Assembly: GCA_026993705.1 (NCBI GenBank)
Contig: JALWSJ010000218.1
Span: forward strand, 1-20,777
Direction: 5' to 3'
DNA from: Flavobacteriales bacterium
GTDB taxonomy: Bacteria > Bacteroidota > Bacteroidia > Flavobacteriales_D > Parvicellaceae
Length of the DNA stretch: 20,777 nucleotides
Shown here: positions 7,781 through 13,780 of the stretch, in pieces
Layout of the letters: the number at the start of each line of letters is the position of its first letter
Position numbering within the stretch: position 1 is the first letter of the stretch
Notes under the pieces: generated by a model
What the model was told of the DNA's origin: nothing
The model's database searches: none
What the model saw: the letters and a program-made list of their open reading frames with translations, nothing else
Made by a program: the position numbers and the translations under genes

Positions 7781-8088
7781 TTTTTTAGCTTAGCTTGACG
7801 AACCTTAAAGAGTGATGATACTTTTTGCATGGCACTCATTTTCGCCTCATCATTCTCTTTGATAGCTTCATCACCGCCAAGCCAACAGTTTAAGAACACT
7901 ATTTCACTTGCCTTGATTGGGTCGCTTTCGATATACTTGGAACTAGCCTTGATGGTATCCAAGGTAGGCTTCTTGAAGTACCCTGTTGCTATTTTCTTAC
8001 CTTCGTCATCTAACGGAACTTCGACTGCAAAGACATCTCCCCATTTCTTTTTCCACTGGTTAATTTGCGTTACTGTTACTTTTGCCAT
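7774..8088 (-). CDS. Tail assembly chaperone, short form
   Basis: A 104-residue protein, MAKVTVTQINQWKKKWGDVF onward, with an acidic/aromatic core (AVEVPLDDEGKKIATGYFKK), a helical middle (DTIKASSKYIESDPIKASEI) and a basic C-terminus (VRQAKLKKL). Size, position between tail tube and tape measure, and the slippery sequence in its last codons identify it as the gpG-like chaperone that helps assemble the tail tube around the tape measure. The zero-frame stop is only one codon after the slippery site, as is common for these genes. The sequence family itself is not one I can name more closely. Confidence 0.8.
   Translation of the reverse strand: MAKVTVTQINQWKKKWGDVFAVEVPLDDEGKKIATGYFKKPTLDTIKASSKYIESDPIKASEIVFLNCWLGGDEAIKENDEAKMSAMQKVSSLFKVRQAKLKKL
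7780..7786 (-). promoter_or_regulatory. Programmed -1 ribosomal frameshift site, A AAA AAG
   Basis: On the minus strand the zero-frame codons CTA AAA AAG CTG TAA contain the heptamer A AAA AAG in the right phase (X XXY YYZ), the same as the strong dnaX-type slippery site. A -1 slip opens the 73-residue extension ending at 7559. Downstream, ATCTG and CAGAT could form a weak 5-bp stem with a 10-base loop. I see no strong stem-loop or Shine-Dalgarno stimulator, so efficiency may be moderate. Confidence 0.8.
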
Positions 8089-8100
8089 TACTTCAAGTTA

Positions 8101-8523
8101 TTAAGCATCCCACTCAATGTGAGATACGATTAGTTCAAATTCAATTTCAATTACGGTGTCGCCTTGTTTTAACTCTCTTTTATTAGAAGTAAACTCAGCA
8201 TTGCGAATGGTGTGAGATACAAGTGTATCCGAACCTTTTGGCATGAAAACTACCTCGATATCAAAAGGCTCAATATCTTGGAGTCTTTTACCTGGTATCG
8301 CACGTTGGATAGCTTCCACTTCATAAGCATGTAGCGTGATTTTAGCCGAGGCTTCGTATTTGCCAATACCTCTTGATACAGGATTAACTCCTGCTCCATA
8401 GTTATTGACCTTCTCCTGCTTATCTTCGTAAGAAATTGCAGTAATACCTGTTACGGTTCTGCCGAGCAAATTCACTTTTACATCTGCCCAACTGTGGCGT
8501 GTTCCATTAATGTATGGTGTCAT
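8101..8523 (-). CDS. Tail tube protein
   Basis: This 140-residue beta-rich protein (MTPYINGTRHSWADVKVNLL, then GIGKYEASAKITLHAYEVE and the closing IEIEFELIVSHIEWD) lies directly downstream of the sheath gene, the invariant place of the inner tube gene in contractile phages. Size and strand pattern fit a gpFII/Mu gp40-type tube protein that stacks as hexameric rings within the sheath. The G-x-G-K-Y-E-A-S segment and the mention of a long charged loop (MPKGSDTLVSHT) agree with tube proteins in Bacteroidota Mu-like phages. Close spacing (13 bases) to the sheath gene implies shared transcription. Confidence 0.8.
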   Translation of the reverse strand: MTPYINGTRHSWADVKVNLLGRTVTGITAISYEDKQEKVNNYGAGVNPVSRGIGKYEASAKITLHAYEVEAIQRAIPGKRLQDIEPFDIEVVFMPKGSDTLVSHTIRNAEFTSNKRELKQGDTVIEIEFELIVSHIEWDA

Positions 8524-8535
8524 AATTTTTATGTA

Positions 8536-9714
8536 TTAAAAAGGGTTAACAAATCCAACCGTAGCTTTTATTTGCCGAGCAGTACCTGTTGGGGTGAGTG
8601 TAAATTCAATTTTTAGTTCGGAACTTGATATGATGTTTTGATTTGGATCAACAAAGACATCAAACGCACTTACTTCTTCTTGTTTGAGCATCAATTCCAA
8701 CGCTCGCCTTCCAAGACTTTGATAAGACTTAACTACTTCAGGACTTAACTTACCATTCGCATCAACCAACACAGTAGAGTTAAGTCTTGGCAATATCACT
8801 TCTCTAATTGCTCTCACCGCCTTATCAATCGTTCTGTTATTCTCTATGTAAGCGAAGTCAGACGTTGCTATAGCACAGGTGTGCGAATCATTAAAGTAAA
8901 TACCTGCTCTACCTACGTGTGTTCTAAAGAATATTGCTCCTTTGTCGTTAACTGTGTCTTTTGTTCCGTCAGGGATAGAATCGTATGGCGTAAGTGAAAT
9001 ACCTGGTGCGAGTATAGAACCGCCATAGACGTTATGTCTGCCTACCCAAGCGATATTTTCATTGACGGCACATCTACTAACTACGCCTAACAACGTTCCA
9101 ACTGCTGCATAAGTGTTATACTCCGCCATTGCATTGGCAATTGACAACGATTGCCCAACCATCACCGACACATTTTTAGCATTTAAGGCTCTAAAATCAA
9201 TTGGTGATGCTACATCGTAGCCTTTCCCCTCAAGTAGTATTTGTACTGGACGATGCTTTGCAAAACTATCATCCGCTAACTCTTGAGCTTTTGGAATTGC
9301 TGCTAATAACTCGGTTGTACCTGTTACGCTTGTAGCAGGGTTATATGCTACTGCCAGCTGTTTAATTTTACCTTCAGCTTCGACTAACAGCTTATTGGCA
9401 TAAGTTTTTAACTTATCCACCAAATCAACATAGGTTACAGTTTGGCTCGCCAACAAGATATACAAGTCACCTGAAGGATTAAGCCTAAAGAACTCGTTAA
9501 TGTGTTCGTACACTAACACCTTGTTATTTGTGTCGTAGGATTCAGTGATACCTAAGTTCACAGCATCCTTTACCGACTTAAGATGATAAGTAGTATCGAG
9601 CTGAACGCCACCAACTACGGCAACACCATTAGCAACTAAACCGCTAATCATATCCCCTGAAGGGTTACGGCGACCAAGACCACCGTTTACTTTTTCAATT
9701 ATTACTTCGTTCAT
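8536..9714 (-). CDS. Contractile tail sheath protein (DUF2586-like)
   Basis: The 392-residue protein resembles the DUF2586 group of sheath proteins typical of Bacteroidota contractile phages. It starts NEVIIEKVNGGLGRRNPSGD, has a core with SIANAMAEYNTYAAVGTLLG and WVGRHNVYGGSILAPGISLT, and ends with a conserved C-terminal domain (FAYIENNRTIDKAVRAIREV, DVFVDPNQNI, and the final strand ATVGFVNPF). The C-terminal beta strand supplies the handshake that links neighbouring subunits. It proves a myovirus-type tail. It is upstream of the tube gene, as in Mu (gp39-gp40). The two NPSGD copies (residues about 17-21 and 78-82) are probably coincidental. Confidence 0.9.
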   Translation of the reverse strand: MNEVIIEKVNGGLGRRNPSGDMISGLVANGVAVVGGVQLDTTYHLKSVKDAVNLGITESYDTNNKVLVYEHINEFFRLNPSGDLYILLASQTVTYVDLVDKLKTYANKLLVEAEGKIKQLAVAYNPATSVTGTTELLAAIPKAQELADDSFAKHRPVQILLEGKGYDVASPIDFRALNAKNVSVMVGQSLSIANAMAEYNTYAAVGTLLGVVSRCAVNENIAWVGRHNVYGGSILAPGISLTPYDSIPDGTKDTVNDKGAIFFRTHVGRAGIYFNDSHTCAIATSDFAYIENNRTIDKAVRAIREVILPRLNSTVLVDANGKLSPEVVKSYQSLGRRALELMLKQEEVSAFDVFVDPNQNIISSSELKIEFTLTPTGTARQIKATVGFVNPF

Positions 9715-9719
9715 GGAGC

Positions 9720-9998
9720 TTATTTTTTAGCAGTTTTTTTATCTTCTTTTTTCGGCTGTGTTGAAGTTTCGTCAGCAACAGGTTCTTTAACTGGTTCTGA
9801 CTTTGTCTCTTCTTTGTCCGCTATATCTTCTTTGGTTATGGTTTGATACTTTAAACCTTTGGATTGAGCGTAATTTACGGCGTGATTTTTAGCTTTTGTT
9901 AAAAAGCAAGTGCCGTCCTCTACTACAATTACAGCATCTTCGTCTTTGTTAAATTCCAAACATTCTTTTGCTTTCGCTTTTAAGTTTACCTTTTCCAT
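9720..9998 (-). CDS. Small charged protein upstream of the sheath (Mu gp38 position)
   Basis: A 92-residue protein. Residues 1-60 are a compact mixed region (ECLEFNKDEDAVIVVEDGTC, then KNHAVNYAQSKGLKYQTITK). The last 30 are a disordered K/E/P/T-rich tail (EPVADETSTQPKKEDKKTAK). It ends five bases before the sheath gene. Mu has the small gp38 (DUF2635) protein in this position, but the sequence here is not clearly of that family. No signal or membrane helix is present. It may be a small virion or assembly protein; the function is unknown. Confidence 0.55.
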   Translation of the reverse strand: MEKVNLKAKAKECLEFNKDEDAVIVVEDGTCFLTKAKNHAVNYAQSKGLKYQTITKEDIADKEETKSEPVKEPVADETSTQPKKEDKKTAKK

Positions 9999-10016
9999 AG
10001 TTTTTAAGTATTAATG

Positions 10017-10469
10017 TTAGATGATGATTTTAAACACAATTCGCCCAACTACATATAGTGTTGCAATAATTGTGAACCACAAACTCATCTTGTATATCCG
10101 TGGTATTTCTTTCTTAATTTTGATTACTTCTTTTACTTCTTTATTGGTTTTTGATAACCGTTGTATTTCTGTTTGTTTAGAAAGTACAAGCCTTTCCAAA
10201 CTGTCGCAATTGGCTGTGATGTATAATGATTGAAACTTACTCTGCACACTTCCTGAAGCTCTTCCTTGGCGATACTCTATAATGGTATCGTGCAGAAATG
10301 TTGTTAAAGGGAATACCTTATAAATGGTATCTGAAGGGAATTTAATCGTATCAACTTGTACACGCTCTATATAGATAATACTATCATTGCTCACACTTGA
10401 CGATGTGGTTCTTCTCATCTTACAAGATAGAGAGATGATAAGTATGGTTATATATAGGATATATCTCAT
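10017..10469 (-). CDS. Candidate unimolecular spanin (lipoprotein signal plus C-terminal membrane helix)
   Basis: This 150-residue protein begins with a lipoprotein signal peptide ending in the lipobox ISLSC (Cys16) and ends with a transmembrane helix at about residues 129-150. Between them lie a beta-like part (SIIYIERVQVDTIKFPSD) and a coiled-coil part (ERLVLSKQTEIQRLSKTNKE). A lipid-anchored N-terminus in the outer membrane together with an inner-membrane C-terminal helix is the layout of u-spanins such as T1 gp11, which fuse the two membranes at the end of lysis. It lies last in a cassette after the amidase and a small membrane protein, with a 4-base ATGA overlap. The residues after Cys16 (KMRR) lack the acidic surface-export signal described for Bacteroidota lipoproteins, so it should face the periplasm. 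Topology and context support the call; no family match was made. Confidence 0.6.
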   Translation of the reverse strand: MRYILYITILIISLSCKMRRTTSSSVSNDSIIYIERVQVDTIKFPSDTIYKVFPLTTFLHDTIIEYRQGRASGSVQSKFQSLYITANCDSLERLVLSKQTEIQRLSKTNKEVKEVIKIKKEIPRIYKMSLWFTIIATLYVVGRIVFKIII

Positions 10470-10735
10470 CGTTTATGCTGATTATTTTCCAATTCTCTAA
10501 TTCGTTCCCTTAGTTCTGCTATCTCTTGACGTAGTGAATTTTCTAAGTTTTGTTTTTCATCGATAACCTTTTTCAAATCTTCGGCAATTTCTCGCCAAAC
10601 TGCCACGGCTTTTTCGATGTTTTCAATTTCCTTAGATTCCTGCTCCAATCGGTTTTTTCGCCTTGCAAATAGCCAACCTGAGAAAGTTCCTGAGAACCCA
10701 ATTATTATTTCAGGTAAAATGTCTTCGTAAGTCAT
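10466..10735 (-). CDS. Small membrane protein with coiled coil; holin candidate
   Basis: An 89-residue protein with one N-terminal membrane segment (about residues 6-23, ILPEIIIGFSGTFSGWLF), then a basic stop-transfer stretch (ARRKNRLEQ) and a long heptad-rich helix (EIENIEKAVAVWREIAEDLK to EIAELRERIRELENN). It lies between the amidase and the spanin candidate. Its ATG shares a base with the amidase stop (TAATG). That context suggests a holin or holin regulator. The long cytoplasmic or periplasmic coiled coil is not typical of small holins, so a role as an inner-membrane spanin partner is another possibility. The topology is predicted by eye. Confidence 0.6.
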   Translation of the reverse strand: MTYEDILPEIIIGFSGTFSGWLFARRKNRLEQESKEIENIEKAVAVWREIAEDLKKVIDEKQNLENSLRQEIAELRERIRELENNQHKR

Positions 10736-11178
10736 TACTTTAACTTTATTTCACGCAACCAGTCTTTTACTTCAAAACTTGGGCAGGCTTTGTGAACATT
10801 AGGAAAATCCCTATGTCCTTTGATTTGAGCCTTAGGAAGCAACTCTTTTAGTGTGAATAAAAGAGTTGCTAAAGACTCCTTCTGCTGTCCTGTTCTGTTG
10901 TCTTCTGGTTTACCCAATTCGTTTATTCCTCCCTCATAACAAATACCTATTGAATTTGAGTTATATCCTTTAACGTGAGCACCCACTTCTTCCAATACAT
11001 ATCCATCGTGATCTAAATCTCGACCTCTTTGGATAGTGCCGTTACGCTTAATGAAGTAATGGTAACCTACATCCTTCCAACCTCGTTTTAAATGCCATCT
11101 TCGGATATCGCTTATATCGATATCCTGAGATGGCTTAGTGGCAGAACAATGAATAACTATGTAGTCAATACGTCTCAT
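10735..11178 (-). CDS. N-acetylmuramoyl-L-alanine amidase, phage endolysin (Amidase_2)
   Basis: The 147-residue protein is a single T7-lysozyme-like Amidase_2 domain. It has the family landmarks VIHCSA (His10), the W-x-D-V-G-Y-H-Y-F motif around residues 34-42, GAHVKGYNSNSIGICYEGG, and G-H-R-D-F-P-N-V-H-K-A-C-P. Zinc ligands are probably His10, His122 and Cys132, with Tyr41 and Lys130 matching the catalytic Tyr46 and Lys128 of T7 lysozyme. It cuts the bond between N-acetylmuramic acid and L-alanine in peptidoglycan. There is no signal peptide, so release needs a holin, for which the next gene is a candidate. There is no separate cell-wall-binding domain. Confidence 0.93.
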   Translation of the reverse strand: MRRIDYIVIHCSATKPSQDIDISDIRRWHLKRGWKDVGYHYFIKRNGTIQRGRDLDHDGYVLEEVGAHVKGYNSNSIGICYEGGINELGKPEDNRTGQQKESLATLLFTLKELLPKAQIKGHRDFPNVHKACPSFEVKDWLREIKLK

Positions 11179-11188
11179 TTGTTACTAG

Positions 11189-12187
11189 TTAGGGTGTAGT
11201 ATATATCGCTCCAATTCCTTTTCCTCTGATAGGCATTGCGACTCCTCTTTTTTGAAATCCAAGCATGTCAGCTCGTTGTTCAGGGTCTTTCTCTTTGGCA
11301 AACATCTCCAAATCCCCATCGGCTTTCATTACCTCGTCTTTGTGAAACGCTACTGAACATATAGCATCTGTCGCAGCAGGTGCTGTTCCGTAAGCTACTT
11401 TAACACCAGTAGTTCCGTTATACTTCGGCATTCTTGAATCTGCCAACGTATAGACTTTAAAGCCAAATAACTCTTTATCTTTAAGGAACTCCTTGTATTG
11501 GATTATCGATTCTTTTCTTAAATCCGATAAGTGTTTAACTGATAAAACCAAAATTCTACCAGTAGCATCAATTTCTGCGTTGTCAAATCGCTCGGCTAAG
11601 GTTAACACATCTGCAAATGATAATTTACCTGCATTAGCTGTTGCTACAACTGGTGTGAACTGCGAATCGGATTGAGGGGCATACGCGTGGATTGCTTTTT
11701 CCATAAATTGCATCTTCAATGCTTGGCGGTGTCCGTAGATTACCGATGCTCTTTTGTCGTATGAGAGTTCAGCTACTTCAATATTTCTTATTAAGGTGTT
11801 CTCTGTATCGTACGTGTCTAGTGATATTTCCAACGGTGTATCGCCTCGTTGTGATACTGGTATTGGGTAGGTTGTATTATTGACCAAAACATTTGGATTT
11901 ACGCCTGCTTCTGCTAAATGGATTTTGTTGTTATCTACAAAAGCTGTCATGTCGCGAGCTTCGGATAGGAACATGTCATCGGCATAAAATCCTTCTTTGA
12001 CTTCGGGTAACCAAATTTCTTTATTTAGTCCTGCAAAGGCTAGTCCTGTTTGACCAAGCGAAATAAACGATAGAGCTGTTGCTCCAGTTCCGACTAAAAT
12101 CGGATTCCAACCAGTAGCGGCGGATACCCCTGTGGTAAAAATAGCAACTGCCATTAATGCCATTATGATACTTAGAATTTTCTTCAT
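11189..12187 (-). CDS. Major capsid protein with a signal-peptide-like N-terminus
   Basis: The 332-residue protein directly follows the prohead protease/scaffold gene and has capsid-like features: LNKEIWLPEVKEGFYADDMF, the middle Y-D-K-R-A-S-V-I-Y-G-H-R-Q-A-L, a D-x-T-G-R-I-L-V-L region, and a C-terminal DMLGFQKRGVAMPIRGKGIG. I recall similar proteins annotated as capsid proteins in Bacteroidota Mu-like phages. The odd part is the N-terminus: MKKILSIIMALMAVAIFTTG followed by VSAATG looks exactly like a Sec signal with an A-x-A-like cleavage site. The next in-frame Met is around residue 72, too far in to be a likely start. The segment may be removed by the prohead protease. Its expression may be raised relative to the protease gene by the hairpin just upstream. 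Confidence 0.8.
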   Translation of the reverse strand: MKKILSIIMALMAVAIFTTGVSAATGWNPILVGTGATALSFISLGQTGLAFAGLNKEIWLPEVKEGFYADDMFLSEARDMTAFVDNNKIHLAEAGVNPNVLVNNTTYPIPVSQRGDTPLEISLDTYDTENTLIRNIEVAELSYDKRASVIYGHRQALKMQFMEKAIHAYAPQSDSQFTPVVATANAGKLSFADVLTLAERFDNAEIDATGRILVLSVKHLSDLRKESIIQYKEFLKDKELFGFKVYTLADSRMPKYNGTTGVKVAYGTAPAATDAICSVAFHKDEVMKADGDLEMFAKEKDPEQRADMLGFQKRGVAMPIRGKGIGAIYTTP

Positions 12188-12221
12188 TTTTCTGTGTTTT
12201 TATTGTTTATGATTAGAATTT

Positions 12222-12245
12222 AAGAACCTTTTAACAGCGGTTCTT
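12222..12245. repeat. Inverted repeat between protease and capsid genes
   Basis: AAGAACC and GGTTCTT pair perfectly over 7 bp around a 10-base loop, within the 71-base gap between the protease stop and the capsid ATG. On the transcribed minus strand it is not followed by a U-tract, so it does not look like a terminator. It could stabilise a processed capsid mRNA or be chance. Confidence 0.35.
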
Positions 12246-12258
12246 TTAGCTGTGATTT

Positions 12259-12687
12259 TTAGTTTTCTGTTTTTAATATTTCCGCGTAACGTTCAGGATC
12301 TGTTTTTTTGATGTGCAGTAACCCTGCTGTATCCTTTTTCCGCCAATCAGCGAACGTCCATTTTTCTCTTCCTTCAGGTTCGTTGGCTGTCCTTTGCTCT
12401 TTACCTGACAATATTTTTTTACCTTCCAAAGCCTCGATTGTGCTTACTGCCAAATCGTAGTCTTTTTCGGCTAACTTTTTAAAAGTTTCTTTTTTGTCGG
12501 CAGTGAATTTACCTGCTGACAGAGCATCGGTAATAAGTTTCTCAACTTTTGCCTCTTGCTCTGCTTTGAGCTTGTCAGCCAATACTTCTTTTGCCGATGC
12601 TATCGACAAAATGGCTGTACTAATCTCTTCCGCTGTTGCTTTGGAATCTAATCCTAAAGCTGTAAGTGCTTCTGTGCTTAGTTTCAT
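12259..12687 (-). CDS. Possible nested scaffold protein from an internal start (gpZ-like)
   Basis: The in-frame ATG at 12687 begins MKLSTEALTALGLDSKATAE, exactly where the protease part ends and the helical scaffold part begins, after a basic linker (KILKSKPIKQPNK). It would give 142 residues. The upstream bases are A-rich (ACAACCAAATAAA), as before other starts in this phage. The precedent is Mu gpI/gpZ. There is no direct evidence for initiation here. Confidence 0.35.
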   Translation of the reverse strand: MKLSTEALTALGLDSKATAEEISTAILSIASAKEVLADKLKAEQEAKVEKLITDALSAGKFTADKKETFKKLAEKDYDLAVSTIEALEGKKILSGKEQRTANEPEGREKWTFADWRKKDTAGLLHIKKTDPERYAEILKTEN

Positions 12688-13158
12688 TTTATTTGGTTGT
12701 TTTATTGGTTTGCTTTTTAATATTTTGGACAATGACAATTCAAGAGCTTCGCCTTGTAGTTTATGCCCATCGTTATCGTACAGAACTATAGCGTTGGCAT
12801 TGGCAGGAATATCAACAACTGAACACTCCAATATCTCCGCTTCTACTACTGGAACATCGTTAACATCATATTCCACTTTCAAAATGTTGATACCGATGCT
12901 TGCTCCTTTCAGAAAGTTATTCTCAACACGTGCTTTTACCTTCTGAGCTAGTTCCTCACCATCGCCTTCGATGAATACAGGTTCGGCTGTGAGCTTTCCA
13001 TCTGATAACTGAATGTTCTCCCATCTTCCAACCAATTCATTATGGTTGTGCAACATGACTGGGTTCTTTTTGAATCGTTCCAGTCGAAGTTTATCCATGT
13101 TGATTTTAAATCCGTGGCTATTAATTGAGCCATCTGAAAGAATGAATGTTTTTCCCAT
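12259..13158 (-). CDS. Prohead protease fused to scaffold (Mu gpI-like)
   Basis: This 299-residue protein opens the left late operon. Residues 1-130 are an HK97-type (S78) prohead protease: FKKNPVMLHNHNELVGRW gives the candidate catalytic His (37 or 39), and FLKGASIGINI gives Ser87. E-C-S-V-V-D-I-P-A-N-A follows. Residues from about 158 on form a helical, charged scaffold-like region (ALTALGLDSKATAEEISTAI, then a long A/K/E-rich helix) and a C-terminal basic end. In Mu, gpI is a protease-scaffold and an internal start yields free scaffold gpZ. Here Met158 (ATG at 12687) could do the same. The protein would drive capsid assembly, then digest the scaffold and itself. It starts about 36 bases after the predicted promoter. 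Confidence 0.85.
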   Translation of the reverse strand: MGKTFILSDGSINSHGFKINMDKLRLERFKKNPVMLHNHNELVGRWENIQLSDGKLTAEPVFIEGDGEELAQKVKARVENNFLKGASIGINILKVEYDVNDVPVVEAEILECSVVDIPANANAIVLYDNDGHKLQGEALELSLSKILKSKPIKQPNKMKLSTEALTALGLDSKATAEEISTAILSIASAKEVLADKLKAEQEAKVEKLITDALSAGKFTADKKETFKKLAEKDYDLAVSTIEALEGKKILSGKEQRTANEPEGREKWTFADWRKKDTAGLLHIKKTDPERYAEILKTEN

Positions 13159-13193
13159 GCTAATAAATGCTTAGTTCTGTGCTTTTGTGATTA

Positions 13194-13224
13194 CAAAGTT
13201 GGGGGTGATTTCTGTGTAAAACAA
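13194..13224 (-). promoter_or_regulatory. Predicted promoter of the leftward capsid/lysis/tail operon
   Basis: On the minus strand TTTTG (TTG at 13224-13222) is followed after exactly 20 bases by CAACTTTG (13201-13194), seven of eight positions away from the Bacteroidota -7 consensus TAnnTTTG only at the first T. Transcription would start near 13188, about 30 bases before the protease ATG at 13158. The weak -7 box fits a promoter that needs an activator. Confidence 0.5.
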
Positions 13225-13236
13225 AAGGTTAACCGC

Positions 13237-13285
13237 TTACAGCGTGTAAATAACACGCTGTAAACGTGTATTTTACACGTTGTAA
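13237..13285. promoter_or_regulatory. Two adjacent palindromes sharing a half-site, likely binding site of a late regulator
   Basis: Palindrome 1 (13237-13263) has perfect 11-bp arms, TTACAGCGTGT and its complement, around AAATA. Palindrome 2 (13263-13281) has perfect 8-bp arms, AACGTGTA and TACACGTT, around TTT, and its right side extends to TACACGTTGTAA (to 13285). The half-site TTACARCGTGTA therefore occurs at both outer ends. They lie between, not over, the two divergent promoters, which suggests an activator site rather than a repressor site. Confidence 0.6.
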
Positions 13286-13297
13286 CAACATTACTTT

Positions 13298-13328
13298 TTG
13301 CTATACACTAATAGAGTGTTGACCTTTG
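13298..13328 (+). promoter_or_regulatory. Predicted promoter of the rightward packaging operon
   Basis: TTTTTG (TTG at 13298-13300) is followed after 20 bases by GACCTTTG (13321-13328), which fits TAnnTTTG except at the first base, the same deviation position as the leftward promoter. The start codon at 13337 would then leave almost no leader, so the mRNA may be nearly leaderless. TACTTTTTG at 13292-13300 is an alternative, poorly spaced -7 box. Confidence 0.4.
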
Positions 13329-13336
13329 TTAGTATT

Positions 13337-13780
13337 ATGACTAATAAAGAGAAGAAAGAACTAGCTAAAAGCCTGTACCTGAGGAGTAATTTTTCGCGAA
13401 AAGAAATTGCCCAGCAAGTACCTTGTGCAGAGAAAACACTTCGCAAGTGGATTGAAGAAGGTGGTTGGGATGTCATCAAGGAGATGCAAACGATTACGCG
13501 TAGTAAATTGCTACAAGAGGCTTACCAACAATTATCCGCGATTAATCGGCATATTCTTACCGAATTAGATGGTATTCCTGACAAGCAATTGAGCGATGCT
13601 AAAGGTGTGCTCATTAAAGAAATTGAGGCTTTATCTGATACGCCATTACATCTACACATTCAAGTGGTGCAGGATATAGAAGATTGGTTACGCGACAAAG
13701 CCCCTAAGGATTTTATGAAGTTTAAGAAGTTAATGTTTGAGTTCCTGCATAGCCGTGCGGAAAAAGAAGGTTTAGAATAA
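13337..13780 (+). CDS. Terminase small subunit-like protein with HTH (Mu gp27-like position)
   Basis: I choose the ATG at 13337 (MTNKEKKELAKSLYLRSNFS), giving 147 residues. The frame is open further upstream to a TTG at 13298, but that TTG is part of the predicted promoter. Residues 10-45 form a helix-turn-helix (SRKEIAQQVPCAEKTLRKWI), followed by EEGGWDV. The rest is helical. The gene directly precedes and touches the large terminase gene (TAATG junction at 13780), the normal place of a small terminase that recognises phage DNA for packaging. Mu gp27-type proteins have the same layout. It is the first gene of the rightward operon. Confidence 0.75.
   Translation: MTNKEKKELAKSLYLRSNFSRKEIAQQVPCAEKTLRKWIEEGGWDVIKEMQTITRSKLLQEAYQQLSAINRHILTELDGIPDKQLSDAKGVLIKEIEALSDTPLHLHIQVVQDIEDWLRDKAPKDFMKFKKLMFEFLHSRAEKEGLE

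Noticed and set aside
12494..12946. Plus-strand open frame of 150 codons within the protease/scaffold gene
   Set aside because: It is fully antisense to a gene with clear protease and scaffold features; the serine/leucine-rich product is typical of reverse frames.
13237..13285. Back-to-back terminators
   Set aside because: The palindromes lie between two diverging operons and no T-runs follow, so a regulator-binding role is more sensible.
13298..13336. Longer N-terminus for the small terminase starting at TTG 13298
   Set aside because: The TTG is part of the predicted promoter, the extra residues precede the natural ATG at 13337, and the HTH protein is complete without them.
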